64,000 nucleotides of DNA from Sutterella sp047777475 (GCA_047777475.1 JBKEET010000008.1:17562-81561), one strand, 5' to 3'. Shown: positions 40,026-50,045, counted from the first letter of the stretch. Notes: generated by a model not told the origin, from the sequence alone. Numbers and translations: made by a program.

Positions 40026-40688
40026 TCAGTGGCCGGAGTTGCTGTTGAGCATGTTGGCGCTCATCACCACGCGCATGAGGTCGGCGACGGTGCCCGAATT
40101 GGTCTTGTCCATGATCGAGGCGCGGTGCGCTTCGACCGTCTTGATCGAGATGCCGAGGTCGTCGGCGATCTGCTTGTTGAGGCGGCCGTTGGTGATGCGC
40201 TCGAGCACCTGCTGCTCGCGCGGCGTGAGCTTCGCCAAGAGCGCGGCGTTGAGGCTGCGGCGCTCCTTTTCCATATGGCGCTCGCGCGCTTCGCGGAGCA
40301 TGCGCTCGACGAGCTGCTTGAGGGCGGCCTGCTCGAAAGGCTTCTCGATGAAGTCGACGGCGCCGCGCTTGAGCGCATTGACGGCCATCGACACGTCGCC
40401 GTGGCCCGTGATGAAGATGATCGGCAGGTCGGCGTTGCGCGCGAGCAGGTGCTCCTGCACCTCGAGTCCGCTCATGCCCGGCATGCGAACGTCAAGCACC
40501 AGGACGGCAATGGCTTTCGGATCGTACTTGGCGATGAAGCTCTCGCCGCTGTCATAGAGCTCGACGCGGTAATCGCTCGCCTCGAGCAGCCATTTCAGGG
40601 AATCGCGGACCGCGTCGTCGTCGTCGACAACGTAGACCGTGCCCAGCGTCTCGTTGTTTTCGGCACTGTTGTGTTCGTAGGGGAACAT
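40026..40688 (-). CDS. FixJ/NarL-type response regulator
   Basis: 220-aa two-component regulator with a receiver domain of the FixJ/TodT type (VYVVDDDDAVRDSLKWLL at the start, phospho-acceptor Asp66 in LVLDVRMPGMSG, FITGHGDV, KPF) and a C-terminal LuxR-type helix-turn-helix (LTPREQQVLERITNGRLNKQIADDLGISIKTVEAHRA). I prefer ATG 40688, with GAGGAGA 9 nt upstream on the minus strand, over a 20-codon-longer frame. It lies 71 nt behind its kinase gene. Target genes are not evident. Confidence 0.92.
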   Translation of the reverse strand: MFPYEHNSAENNETLGTVYVVDDDDAVRDSLKWLLEASDYRVELYDSGESFIAKYDPKAIAVLVLDVRMPGMSGLEVQEHLLARNADLPIIFITGHGDVSMAVNALKRGAVDFIEKPFEQAALKQLVERMLREARERHMEKERRSLNAALLAKLTPREQQVLERITNGRLNKQIADDLGISIKTVEAHRASIMDKTNSGTVADLMRVVMSANMLNSNSGH

Positions 40689-40759
40689 GTCAGGAATTCT
40701 CCTCTTTCTGACGAAAATGCATCGCTTGCTGACGATGCAGGATGGCAATTGATTTTATC

Positions 40760-43123
40760 TCACTGAGCATCGTCGCGGGCGACGGGAACCGTGAAGGTGA
40801 ACGTCGCGCCGCCGCCCGGGGTGTCGCTGATGAGTATGCGGCCGTGGTGGATTTCCATGATCGAGCGGCAGATGTTGAGGCCCATGCCCATGCCGGTCGT
40901 CTTGGTCGAGTAAAACGCGTCGAAGAGCTTGCTCTTGACGCTGTCCTCGATGCCCGGTCCGTGGTCGGCGATCCTGAAGAGCACCGACCCTCCGTCCTCG
41001 GCTTTCTTCACCGTGAGCTCGACCGTGCGGTTGTCGCAGTCCTGCACGGCCTCCATGGCGTTCTTGAGGAGGTTGAGGAGCAGCTGCTCGAGCATCACCG
41101 AGTCGCCGTTCACCTTCGGGAGGTTCGGCTCGATCGCCGTGCTGATCTTCGCGTCGAGCTTCGCCGCCTGGATGAGCGCGAGCTCCATCGTCTCGCTCAC
41201 CACCGTCTCGGGCGCGAGCGCGCTGAACTGCGGCTCGGTCTTCTTGGCGGCGGCGAAGCCGCGGATGCGCTTGATGATCGCCGCGGCGCGCCGCGCCTGC
41301 TTGTCGACCTTCGCGAACGCTTCCTGCGCGGCCTCGCTCGAGAGCTTGCCCGCCTGCAGCATCATGCCGGCGCCCGAGGCGTAGTTCGAGATCGCGGCGA
41401 GCGGCTGGTTGAGCTCGTGCGCCAAGGAGCTCGCCATCTCGCCCATGGTGACGAGCCTCTGCTGCGTTTCGGCGCGGCGCTCCTGCTCCTCGAGCGCGAT
41501 CTCCGCCTCGCGCTGCGCGGTGATGTCGGTGGCGATGATCATGACGGCCTTCGAGTCGTCGATCCAGGTGAGCGGCTGCTGGCGCGCGTCGAACCAGCGC
41601 CCGCTCGCCTCGTCGAAGACGCCCTGGCGAGCCTGGAGCGGGTTCTTCTGGCTCCTGATGAGCTTCAGGAGCCGCAGCGCCCCGTCGACGCGCGGCCCGA
41701 AGAAGCGCTCGTAGGGCTGGTTGTTGAAGAGCAGCAGCGGCGCCTCGCTGTCGCAGCTGATCACGCAGATCGCCGAATTCATCGAGTGCACCACGCGCGT
41801 GAAGCGGTCGTGCGCGGCCTTCATGCGCTCGCGGGCGCGCTTTTGCTCGGTGATGTCGTAGAGCTCGGCCATCCAGCCGATGACGCGGTCGCGCGCCACC
41901 AGGGGCGAGATGTTGACCTGCCCGTCGAAGGTGACGCCGTCCTTGCGCCTAAAGCCGCACTCGATCGTCTTGGTCGAGCGGTCCTCGGGGTGGCGAAGTA
42001 TTTCCGCGAGCCGCTCCGAGAGGTCCTCGTTCCAGAAGAGGTAGGGCATGCGCATGCCGAGCAGCTCGTCGGCGCTCCAGCCGACCATCTTGAGGAAGGT
42101 CTCGTTCATGTAGAGGAGCGTGCCCTTGGCGTCGATCACGTGCAGGCCGGCGATCGAGGAGTCGGAAATGGCGACGCGCAGCGCGTATTCGGCGGCGAGG
42201 AGCTCGTGCGCGGTGGTCTGCCGGCGCTGGTAGACGATGAGCATCGCGAGCGACAGGAGCAGCAGCCCCGCGAGCGAGAGGATCACCCAGAACTTGATCG
42301 AGTCGGGGGCGATGAGCGCATGCTCGTTGCTCTGCGCCATGAACGTGATGCTCGGGTCGTGCAGGAAGGGCACGCCGCGCGTGTAGACGATCGTGCGCGT
42401 GTCGGCCTTGGCGGGCGTGCCGCAGGCGATCGGCTCGCCGTCGCGCGCGAGGCAGTAGCGGTAGCGCGAGTTGCCGCTCGCGAGCACCGCCTCGGAGATG
42501 ACGCGCGTGAGGTTGATGCGCGCGAGCAGGACCAGCGAGGGCGCCGGCGTGGGGAGCGCGATGTCGACCAAGGCCTGCGTGCCGTCGCGCGACCAGGGCG
42601 AGGTGGTGACCGGCGCGTCGCGCTCGAAGGCCTCGGTGACGGCGAGCCTGTCCTCCTTGCCGGTCACCTCGTCGGCGAGCGGCTGCCCGGCCGCCAGGCC
42701 TTCGTAGGGCGAGTTCCAGTGGCGGAAGACGTGCAGGTTGCGGTCGACGATCGCGATCTCGATCACTTCGCCGCGCGCCTGCATGAGGCCGGCGGCGGCC
42801 ATTTCCGCGCTCTCGACGCGGCCGGTGACGCCCGGCACGTGCATGAGGCGCATGCTCGCGCGCTGCAGCATTTCGGAGGTGCCCGCCATGCGGCTCTGCG
42901 CGGAGTGGAGCACCGCGTCGGCGCTCTGCTGCAGGCGCACCTGCTCGGCCTTGCGGTCCGAGTCGCTCACGAAGGCCGCCACGGCCGCGAAGCAGACCGC
43001 GAGCAGGAGCAGGATCGCCCACGAGGCGTACACGCCGAGGTTCCAGTTGTGCTCGGGTGCGCGCCCGCCGTTGAGCGTGCGGAATGTCGCGGCGACCTGT
43101 TCGTCGGAGATGGTCTGTTTCAT
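40760..43123 (-). CDS. Membrane PAS-domain sensor histidine kinase (FixL-like)
   Basis: Sensor kinase of 787 aa from ATG 43123. Two membrane segments (about 33-52 and 280-302) enclose a periplasmic sensor domain of about 225 residues. A PAS domain (about 325-445: GLHVIDAKGTLLYMNETFLKMVGWSADELLG) and a second PAS-like region follow. The HisKA domain has phospho-acceptor His569 (SLAHELNQPLAAISNY), then N-box LLKNAMEAVQD and G-boxes DHGPGIED and GMGMGLNI. A longer frame to 43177 is possible, but TATACAAT lies just before that ATG and looks like a -10 element. No heme-binding PAS residues could be verified. The signal is unknown. Confidence 0.9.
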   Translation of the reverse strand: MKQTISDEQVAATFRTLNGGRAPEHNWNLGVYASWAILLLLAVCFAAVAAFVSDSDRKAEQVRLQQSADAVLHSAQSRMAGTSEMLQRASMRLMHVPGVTGRVESAEMAAAGLMQARGEVIEIAIVDRNLHVFRHWNSPYEGLAAGQPLADEVTGKEDRLAVTEAFERDAPVTTSPWSRDGTQALVDIALPTPAPSLVLLARINLTRVISEAVLASGNSRYRYCLARDGEPIACGTPAKADTRTIVYTRGVPFLHDPSITFMAQSNEHALIAPDSIKFWVILSLAGLLLLSLAMLIVYQRRQTTAHELLAAEYALRVAISDSSIAGLHVIDAKGTLLYMNETFLKMVGWSADELLGMRMPYLFWNEDLSERLAEILRHPEDRSTKTIECGFRRKDGVTFDGQVNISPLVARDRVIGWMAELYDITEQKRARERMKAAHDRFTRVVHSMNSAICVISCDSEAPLLLFNNQPYERFFGPRVDGALRLLKLIRSQKNPLQARQGVFDEASGRWFDARQQPLTWIDDSKAVMIIATDITAQREAEIALEEQERRAETQQRLVTMGEMASSLAHELNQPLAAISNYASGAGMMLQAGKLSSEAAQEAFAKVDKQARRAAAIIKRIRGFAAAKKTEPQFSALAPETVVSETMELALIQAAKLDAKISTAIEPNLPKVNGDSVMLEQLLLNLLKNAMEAVQDCDNRTVELTVKKAEDGGSVLFRIADHGPGIEDSVKSKLFDAFYSTKTTGMGMGLNICRSIMEIHHGRILISDTPGGGATFTFTVPVARDDAQ

Positions 43124-43265
43124 GGCGTTTCGGGCCGCTTTCGGCCTTCTTTGGTGATATCGGGTGAGGGTTCGCATATTGTATAGCGCCCCGGCGCGTG
43201 CGCCCCCTGCGGCGCGCCGCTAAAATGAAGGCCCCTCTTTGACTCTCTCTAGGAAACATCCCCAA

Positions 43266-43940
43266 ATGGCCTATTCTCAGCAGGAATTAAAGGGCATGGT
43301 CGCCGAGGCGGCGCTTGCCTACGTCGAGGACGGCAAGGTGCTCGGCGTGGGCACCGGCTCGACGGTCGACTGCTTCATCGAGCGGCTGCCGCAGATCCGC
43401 AGCCGCATCCCGGCCTGCGTCTCCTCGAGCGTGCGCTCGAGCGAGCACCTGCGCGCCCTCGGCTTCAAGGTCCTCGACCTGAACGAGGTCGACTCGATCG
43501 GCGTCTACGTCGACGGGGCCGACGAAATCGACCCGCGCTTCTGCATGACGAAGGGCGGCGGCGGCGCGCTCACGCGCGAGAAGATCATCGCCTCCGTTTC
43601 GGGCAAGTTCGTCTGCATCGCCGACGAGAGCAAGCGCCGCGGCGTGCTCGGGCGCTTCCCGCTCCCCGTTGAGGTGATCCCGATGGCCGCGCGCGCCGTG
43701 GCGGCGCGCCTCACGGCGATCGGCGCGAGCGTCAAGAAGCGCGACTTCGTGACCGACAACGGCTGCGCCATCCTCGACGCGTCGGGCCTTTCCATCACGG
43801 ACCCCGTCGCGCTCGAGGCGGAAATCAACTCGTGGCCCGGCGTCGTCACCGTCGGCCTCTTCGCCAAGCGCGGCGCCGACGTGCTGCTCCTCGGCACGCA
43901 GGACGGCGTGAAGACGTTCGAAAAAACGATCGAAAAGTGA
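43266..43940 (+). CDS. rpiA: Ribose-5-phosphate isomerase A
   Basis: Pentose-phosphate pathway isomerase of 224 aa. The motifs VLGVGTGSTVDCFI (phosphate loop), SSVRSSEHLRALGF, YVDGADEIDPRFCMTKGGGGALTREKI (catalytic Asp and Glu) and VCIADESKR are intact. ATG 43266 follows AGGAAAC; the open frame begins 9 codons upstream, but the family starts here. Divergent from the sensor kinase and ended by a strong terminator. Confidence 0.97.
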   Translation: MAYSQQELKGMVAEAALAYVEDGKVLGVGTGSTVDCFIERLPQIRSRIPACVSSSVRSSEHLRALGFKVLDLNEVDSIGVYVDGADEIDPRFCMTKGGGGALTREKIIASVSGKFVCIADESKRRGVLGRFPLPVEVIPMAARAVAARLTAIGASVKKRDFVTDNGCAILDASGLSITDPVALEAEINSWPGVVTVGLFAKRGADVLLLGTQDGVKTFEKTIEK

Positions 43941-43978
43941 GAGCGGGCGGCCGCTTCGCGGCGGCCCCCGGGTAAAAG

Positions 43979-44014
43979 AAAAGCGCCTTGATTTAGAATT
44001 CAAGGCGCTTTTCG
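43979..44014. terminator. Bidirectional terminator between rpiA and yggX
   Basis: Stem AAGCGCCTTGA...TCAAGGCGCTT (about 43981-44011), with A-run before and TTTT after, between convergent genes. Confidence 0.88.
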
Positions 44015-44034
44015 AATTCAGGAAGCGGACGGAA

Positions 44035-44322
44035 TCACTTCTTGGCGCTTTCGGGCGGCACGTACTGCTCGGGCGCCTTCACGTCGGCGGCGTTGCCGAA
44101 GAAGTAGCGCTCGCACTGCTGCATGAGATTCTTGCGGGCTTCGGGATCGGCCAGGTTGAGGCCGTACTCGTTGACCATCATCGTCTGCAGGCGCGTCCAC
44201 TCGCCCCAGGCTTCCTTGCTCACCGAGCGCCAGATGCGCACGCCGAGTTCGCCGGGGAACGGGGGATACTGCAGGCCTTCCGCCTCTTTCTTGAGTTTGA
44301 CGCAGTGAACCATGCGGGCCAT
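44035..44322 (-). CDS. yggX: Fe(2+)-trafficking protein YggX
   Basis: Small (95 aa) cytoplasmic protein linked to iron handling and protection of iron-sulfur clusters from oxidation. The family signature is clear: MARMVHCVKLKKEAEGL with Cys7, PPFPGELGVRIWRSVSKEAWGEWTRLQTMMVNEYGLNL, ARKNLMQQCERYFFG. Length is normal for the family. Divergent from hrpA. Confidence 0.95.
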   Translation of the reverse strand: MARMVHCVKLKKEAEGLQYPPFPGELGVRIWRSVSKEAWGEWTRLQTMMVNEYGLNLADPEARKNLMQQCERYFFGNAADVKAPEQYVPPESAKK

Positions 44323-44479
44323 TGTTTGCTCCTTGTGTTGCGTGTTCGTGCGGTCCTCCGGGGACCGCCAAAAGTTCTTCGTATTCTAGCGCGGCAGGCC
44401 GCGCGCCCGATGCCTCTGCACGCATTCGGGCGCCCCGGGGCCGCGCCGTCAGCAAAGCCAATTTAGCAAAAAACGAAAC

Positions 44480-47400
44480 ATGTCGGACCGTGCGCTGTTT
44501 GATGCATTCCAGAAGGTGAGGGGCGACGTCGAGAGCGCCCTCGCCGAAACCCGTAAGAAAAAGGAAAAGGAAAGGGCCGCCGAAGAGGAGCGGGAGCGCG
44601 CCGAGAAGCGCGCGAAAAAAGAAGCCGCCGCCGCGGCGCTCCGGGCGAGGGCGAAGGCCGAGGAGGCCCGCGCCGCGTCCGCGCGCCCTGCGCAGGAGGG
44701 CAGGAAGTCCGCGCCGCCGAAGGCCGCTGCCGCCCGCCGCGCGCCGCTTTCCGCGGCCGCAGCGGCCGCCGCGCCCTTGGCCGCCGCAAGGCGCCTCGCG
44801 CAGAAAGGCGCCGTGCACGCCGCCAAGGCCCCGCGCTCGACGGTGCCGCACCGCATCGCGGCGGCCGCCCCCGCCGAGGCCAAGCCGCCCCGGCGCCGCG
44901 CCCCGCGCCCGAAGCTCTCCTACGAGGAGCGGCGCAATCCGGTGCCGCCCTTCACGCTCATGCCGGGGCTTCCCGTTTCCGAGCGGGGCGAGGAGATCGC
45001 CGAGGCGATCCGCGCCAACCGCGTCGTCATCGTCTGCGGCGAGACGGGCTCGGGCAAGACGACGCAGCTCCCGAAGATCGCCATGATGGCGGGCCGCGGC
45101 GAGCACGGCATGATCGCGCACACGCAGCCGCGGCGCATTGCCGCGAGCTCGATCGCCAAGCGCATCGCCGAGGAGCTCAAGACCCCCTTGGGCGAGGTGG
45201 TGGGCTACAAGGTGCGCTTCACCGACCAGACGAGCGCCGGCGCCACGATCAAGCTCATGACGGACGGCATCCTGCTCGCGGAGACGCAGACCGACCCGAT
45301 GCTGAGGGCCTACGACACGGTGATCATCGACGAGGCGCACGAGCGCTCGATCAACATCGACTTCCTGCTCGGCTACCTGAAGCGCCTGCTCGAAAAGCGA
45401 AAGGACCTCAAGGTGATCGTCACCTCGGCCACGATCGACGCCGAGCGCTTCGCCGCGCATTTCGCCGAAAACGGCCGCCCCGCGCCGATCCTCACCGTCT
45501 CGGGGCGCACCTATCCGGTGGAGATCCGCTACCGCCCGCTCGAGGACGCCGACGAGGCCGACGACCGGACGATGCTCGCGGCGATCGACAACGCCGTGGG
45601 CGAGCTCGAGGCCTCGGGCCCGGGCGACGTGCTCGTGTTCCTGCCGGGCGAGCGCGAGATCCGCGAGACGGCCGACTACCTGCGGCGCTCGCGCCGGCCT
45701 ACGACCGAGATCCTGCCGCTCTTCGCACGGCTCTCGGCCGCCGACCAGGAAAAGGTGTTCCACCCGTCGGGCAGGCGCCGCATCGTGCTCGCGACGAACG
45801 TCGCCGAGACCTCGATCACCGTGCCCGGCATCCGCTACGTCGTCGACACCGGCACGGCGCGCGTGAAGCGCTATTCGTACCGCAACAAGGTCGAGCAGCT
45901 CCTGATCGAGCCGATCAGCCAGGCCTCCGCGAACCAGCGCGCGGGCCGCTGCGGCCGCGTCGCCAACGGCATCTGCATCCGCCTCTATTCGGAAAGCGAT
46001 TTCGAGGGAAGGCCGCCTTTCACCGATCCGGAAATCCTGCGCTCGAACCTCGCGGCCGTGATCCTGCGCGCCATGGCGCTCAGGCTCGGCGACATCCGCG
46101 AGTTCCCGTTCGTGCAGGCGCCGCCGCCGCGCGCGATCGCCGACGGCTACGCCATCCTGCAGGAATTGAACGCCGTCACCGAGAAAAACGAGCTCACGCC
46201 GATCGGCCGCGAGCTCGCGAGGCTCCCGGTCGACCCGCGCCTCGCGAGGATGCTGCTCGAGGGCGCCCGGCGCCAGAGCCTCGAGGAGCTCCTCATCATC
46301 TGCTCGGGCCTTTCGGTGCAGGACCCGCGCGAGCGCCCGCTCGACGCGCAGCAGGCGGCCGACGAGGCGCACCGGCGCTTCGCGGACGACAAGAGCGACT
46401 TCCTCTCGTTCGTGAAGCTCTGGCGCTGGCACGAGAAGGCGTTCGCCGAAAAAGAAAGCAACCGCAAGTTCGACGCGGAGCTCAAGCGCTTCTTCCTTTC
46501 GCCGCGGCGCATGCGCGAGTGGCGCGACGTCTGGCGCCAGCTCTCGCAGCTCACCGACGAGCTCGGGTGGCGCCGCAACACGGCGCCCGCGACGTTCGAG
46601 CAGGTGCACCGGGCGCTCCTCACGGGCCTTCTCGGCAACATCGGCTCGAAGGCCGCCGAGAGCGACTTCCGCGCGCCGCCTTACCTCGGCGCGCGCGGCA
46701 TCCGCTTCTGGCTCTGGCCCGGGTCGGTGCGCGCCAAGAAGGGCGGGCGCTGGATCATGGCCGCCGAGATCGTCGAGACCTCGCGGCTCTTCGCGCGCTG
46801 CACGGCCGAGATCGAGCCCGAGTGGATCGAGGAGGCCGCGGGCGACCTGATGCGCCGCTCCTGGAGCGAGCCGCACTGGGAAAAGAGCCGCGGCGAAGTG
46901 TGCGCTTACGAGCGCGGCGTGCTCTACGGCCTCACGATTTACCAGGGGCGCCGCGTGAGCCTTGCGCCGCACGACGCGAAGACGGCGCGCGAGATCTTCA
47001 TCCGCGAGGCGCTCGTCGAGGGCAACTGGGGCGAGAGCGCGCCCTTTTATTCGCACAACGGCCGCCTCATCGCGGAAATCCGCGAGCTCGAGCACAAGAC
47101 GCGCCGCCCCGACGTCCTGGTCGACGAGGACATGCTCTACGCCTTCTACGACGAGCGCATCCCGGAGACCGTGGTCGGCACGGCGACCTTGAAGAAATGG
47201 CTCGCCGAGGAGGACAGGACCGACCCGAAGCGCCTTTACATGACTCGCGAGGCGCTCATGAAGCACGACGCCTCGGGCGTCACCAACCGCTATTACCCGA
47301 AGACGCTCGAGATGGGCGGCGTGACGATGGCCCTGAGCTACCTCTTCGAGCCCGGGAGCCCCCGCGACGGCCTCACCGTCACGGTGCCGCTCTACGCCCT

Positions 47401-48688
47401 GAACCTCATCGACCCGGTGCGCGCCGAATGGCTCGTGCCCGGCATGGTGAAGGAAAAGGCCTGGTGCCTCTTAAAGAGCCTGCCGCAGAAGATCCGCCGC
47501 AATTGCGTCCCGATCGAGGGCTACGCCAAGGCGTTTTTCGAGCGCACGAACGAAGGGGAGCCGCAGGGCGTGCCGTTCCGCGAGGCGCTCGCGCGCGACA
47601 TCCGCGAGAACGCGGGCGTGCCCTGCCAGAGCACCGACTTCAAGGCCGAGCAGCTGCCGCCGCACCTCATCATGAACTTCAAGGTCGTCGACGAGCACGG
47701 CCGGCAGCTCGACATGGGCAGAAACCTCGCCGAGCTGCGCGCCTCGCTCGGCGAGGCCGCGCAGCAGACGTTCCGCACGGTTGCGGCGCAGGACAAGAGC
47801 GTCGCCAAGGAGCTCGACGACCACATCACCGACTGGACCTTCGGCGAGCTGCCGGAGATCATGGAGATTTCGCGCAAGGGCCAGACGATGATCGGCTACC
47901 CGGCGCTCGTTGACTGCGGCGACAGCTGCGCGATCGAGGTCTACGACGACCCGCAGGAGGCCGCCGCCGAGCACCGCAGGGGCCTGATCCGGCTCTTCCG
48001 GCTCTCGCTCAAGGAGCAGGTGAAGTTCATCGCGAGGAGCCTGAGGGACCTCGGGCGCGTGCAGATGCAGGCGCAGCTCGTGCCCGGCCTCTCGAAGCTC
48101 TTTGAAAGCGCGGACGAGCTCGCCGACCAGGTGATCGACTGCGCGCTGCGCGCCACGGCGCTCGCCGAGCCGATCCCGGCCGACCGCGCCGCGTTCGAGA
48201 AGCGGCGCGAGGACGTGAAGGGGAGGCTCACGCTCGTCGCGGGCGAAATCTCGCGGCTCCTGAAGGAAATCGTCGAGCAGGCCGCGCAGATCCCGCCCAA
48301 GCTCAAGCGCCTCTCGGACGAGAAGAGCCTCGCCGACGACGTCGTGAACCAGTTGAACACGCTCTTTGCGCCCGGCTTCCTGCAGAACGTGCCGCTGCGG
48401 CAGCTCTCGCACTACCCGCGCTACCTGAAGGCCGTCAACTGGCGGCTCGACCGCTTCCGCAACGACCCGGAGCGCGACGCCGCGCGGCAGCGCGACATCG
48501 AGCAGCTCACCGTGCCGTACCTGAGGGCGAGGGCGGAGAGGAAGGGCCGCAGCGACCCGCAGCTCGACGATTTCGGCTGGCTGCTGCAGGAGCTTCGCGT
48601 CTCGCTTTTTGCGCAGCAGCTGCGCACGCCCATGCCCGTGAGCTGCAAGCGCCTGCAGCGCGTCTGGAATATGATCAAGCGGCTCTGA
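44480..48688 (+). CDS. hrpA: ATP-dependent RNA helicase HrpA
   Basis: DEAH-box helicase of 1402 aa, implicated in ribosome rescue and mRNA processing. It has an N-terminal Lys/Ala/Arg-rich low-complexity region (about 25-150), longer than in E. coli HrpA. The helicase core has Walker A GETGSGKTTQLPK (about 190), VIIDEAHERS (about 287), TSATIDAERF and QRAGRCGR. Ratchet/OB regions and the long HrpA-specific C-terminal DUF3418-type domain follow. ATG 44480 is close to the conserved start MSDRALFDAF. Single gene. Confidence 0.96.
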   Translation: MSDRALFDAFQKVRGDVESALAETRKKKEKERAAEEERERAEKRAKKEAAAAALRARAKAEEARAASARPAQEGRKSAPPKAAAARRAPLSAAAAAAAPLAAARRLAQKGAVHAAKAPRSTVPHRIAAAAPAEAKPPRRRAPRPKLSYEERRNPVPPFTLMPGLPVSERGEEIAEAIRANRVVIVCGETGSGKTTQLPKIAMMAGRGEHGMIAHTQPRRIAASSIAKRIAEELKTPLGEVVGYKVRFTDQTSAGATIKLMTDGILLAETQTDPMLRAYDTVIIDEAHERSINIDFLLGYLKRLLEKRKDLKVIVTSATIDAERFAAHFAENGRPAPILTVSGRTYPVEIRYRPLEDADEADDRTMLAAIDNAVGELEASGPGDVLVFLPGEREIRETADYLRRSRRPTTEILPLFARLSAADQEKVFHPSGRRRIVLATNVAETSITVPGIRYVVDTGTARVKRYSYRNKVEQLLIEPISQASANQRAGRCGRVANGICIRLYSESDFEGRPPFTDPEILRSNLAAVILRAMALRLGDIREFPFVQAPPPRAIADGYAILQELNAVTEKNELTPIGRELARLPVDPRLARMLLEGARRQSLEELLIICSGLSVQDPRERPLDAQQAADEAHRRFADDKSDFLSFVKLWRWHEKAFAEKESNRKFDAELKRFFLSPRRMREWRDVWRQLSQLTDELGWRRNTAPATFEQVHRALLTGLLGNIGSKAAESDFRAPPYLGARGIRFWLWPGSVRAKKGGRWIMAAEIVETSRLFARCTAEIEPEWIEEAAGDLMRRSWSEPHWEKSRGEVCAYERGVLYGLTIYQGRRVSLAPHDAKTAREIFIREALVEGNWGESAPFYSHNGRLIAEIRELEHKTRRPDVLVDEDMLYAFYDERIPETVVGTATLKKWLAEEDRTDPKRLYMTREALMKHDASGVTNRYYPKTLEMGGVTMALSYLFEPGSPRDGLTVTVPLYALNLIDPVRAEWLVPGMVKEKAWCLLKSLPQKIRRNCVPIEGYAKAFFERTNEGEPQGVPFREALARDIRENAGVPCQSTDFKAEQLPPHLIMNFKVVDEHGRQLDMGRNLAELRASLGEAAQQTFRTVAAQDKSVAKELDDHITDWTFGELPEIMEISRKGQTMIGYPALVDCGDSCAIEVYDDPQEAAAEHRRGLIRLFRLSLKEQVKFIARSLRDLGRVQMQAQLVPGLSKLFESADELADQVIDCALRATALAEPIPADRAAFEKRREDVKGRLTLVAGEISRLLKEIVEQAAQIPPKLKRLSDEKSLADDVVNQLNTLFAPGFLQNVPLRQLSHYPRYLKAVNWRLDRFRNDPERDAARQRDIEQLTVPYLRARAERKGRSDPQLDDFGWLLQELRVSLFAQQLRTPMPVSCKRLQRVWNMIKRL

Positions 48689-48765
48689 GGCGAGCGCCCG
48701 AGGGCTGTGCGCAGAACACAGCCCGGCGGGCGGGAAAAGAGGGAGTTACATTTTGTTTCATCTTT

Positions 48766-48794
48766 TTGAGCAGGTCCCGATCGGTTTTTATATT
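48766..48794 (+). promoter_or_regulatory. Sigma-70 promoter of the PBP7-like gene
   Basis: -35 TTGAGC (48766-48771), 17-bp spacer, -10 TATATT (48789-48794). A second -10-like TACAAT lies near 48815. The leader to the ATG is about 105 nt. Confidence 0.6.
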
Positions 48795-48908
48795 CCCTGT
48801 CGGGGACAATTCCCTACAATATTTACAAATGCGGCGGAAAAAGCGATTTTTCCGCCGCTGAATGCTCGATCAGGTACTAAATTCCATTACTTTCTAAGGG
48901 GCGCCGCC

Positions 48909-50045
48909 ATGAAACTGAGACTGAAAACTCTCGTCATCGCCCTTGGACTCGGTGCGTTCGTCGCCGCGAGCCCCCTCTCCATGATCTCCGAAGCTCAGGC
49001 GAGGACGCCTGCCAAGACGCAGGTCGCCAAGAAGGCGCCGCTCAAGGTGAGCGTGCGCAAGAGCTCTGCCCGCAAGGCGACGGCCCGCCGGGCAACGGCT
49101 AAGAAGGCGAGCGTGCGCCGCGCGTCCGCCAAGCGGACCTCGATCAAGACCCGCGCCAAGGCGCGCCGCGCCGTTGCGGCGGCCGCCGCGGGCGGCGCCG
49201 CTGCCGCCGCCGCGTCCTCCTCCGATTCGTCGCTGCGCGCCGGCCTTTACGAGACGCCCGATCCGCTTCGCCTCGGCAGCCAGGTCGCCTTCGCGATCGA
49301 CCAGGACTCGGGCGAGGTGCTCGTCAGCAAGAACGCCGACCATGAGCAGCCGATCGCCTCGATCACGAAGCTCATGACCGCGCTCGTCATCGCGCAGAGC
49401 AACCTCGACATGGACGAGAAGATCAGGATCGAGCGCGAGGATTACTTCCTGCCCTCCTCGAGCTTCTCGAAGCTTCGCATCGGCATGGTGCTCACGCGCG
49501 GCGACCTGCTGCACGTCGCCCTCATGGCGAGCGACAACCGCGCCGCGCATGCGCTCGCGCGCACGTACCCGGGCGGCATCGACGAATTCGTCCGGCGCAT
49601 GAACGCGAACGCCCGCCGTCTCAACATGCACGACACGAGCTACGCTGATCCGACCGGCCTCAACAACCAGAACCACTCGACGGCGCGCGACATCGTCAAG
49701 CTCGTCAACGAGGCGCAGAAGTACAAGATCATCCGCGACTGCTCGACGACGAAGACCGCCGTGATCCCGACGAACCGGCAGCTGCTGAGCCTGCACTCGA
49801 CCAACCGCCTGGTGGGCCGTCCCGACTGGGACATCGGCCTGCAGAAGACGGGCTTCACGAACGCCGCGGGCCGCTGCATGGTGGTGCAGAGCGAAATCGC
49901 CGACCGCAACATCGTGATGGTCGTGCTGAGCAGCCCGAGCAGCGCGCAGCGCGTCCGCGACATGGAGGCGATGCACACCTTCGTCGAGAACGAAAGCCGC
50001 GTGAACCGCCAGATGGGCGACTCGAACCCCTACGAGATGTTCTGA
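48909..50045 (+). CDS. pbpG: D-alanyl-D-alanine endopeptidase (PBP7-type) with a basic linker
   Basis: Periplasmic peptidoglycan endopeptidase of the S11 family (378 aa). Catalytic motifs are SITK (Ser151, Lys154), SDN (208-210) and KTG (313-315). The signal peptide (about 1-31) is followed by an unusual stretch of about 60 residues (36-90) made almost only of Lys, Arg, Ala, Ser and Thr in histone-H1-like repeats (ARKATARRATAKKASVRRAS), then an Ala/Gly run, then the enzyme from about 110. I chose ATG 48909 because it gives the signal peptide; the frame extends 52 codons upstream without one. Confidence 0.92.
   Translation: MKLRLKTLVIALGLGAFVAASPLSMISEAQARTPAKTQVAKKAPLKVSVRKSSARKATARRATAKKASVRRASAKRTSIKTRAKARRAVAAAAAGGAAAAAASSSDSSLRAGLYETPDPLRLGSQVAFAIDQDSGEVLVSKNADHEQPIASITKLMTALVIAQSNLDMDEKIRIEREDYFLPSSSFSKLRIGMVLTRGDLLHVALMASDNRAAHALARTYPGGIDEFVRRMNANARRLNMHDTSYADPTGLNNQNHSTARDIVKLVNEAQKYKIIRDCSTTKTAVIPTNRQLLSLHSTNRLVGRPDWDIGLQKTGFTNAAGRCMVVQSEIADRNIVMVVLSSPSSAQRVRDMEAMHTFVENESRVNRQMGDSNPYEMF

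Noticed and set aside
40760..43123. Assigning the sensor kinase as FixL or TtrS by name
   Set aside because: No heme-binding PAS residues could be verified, and no fix or tetrathionate genes lie nearby.
44018..47266. 1082-codon open frame antisense to hrpA
   Set aside because: GC-rich shadow frame with low-complexity Arg/His/Leu/Gly product; the plus strand encodes a clear HrpA helicase.
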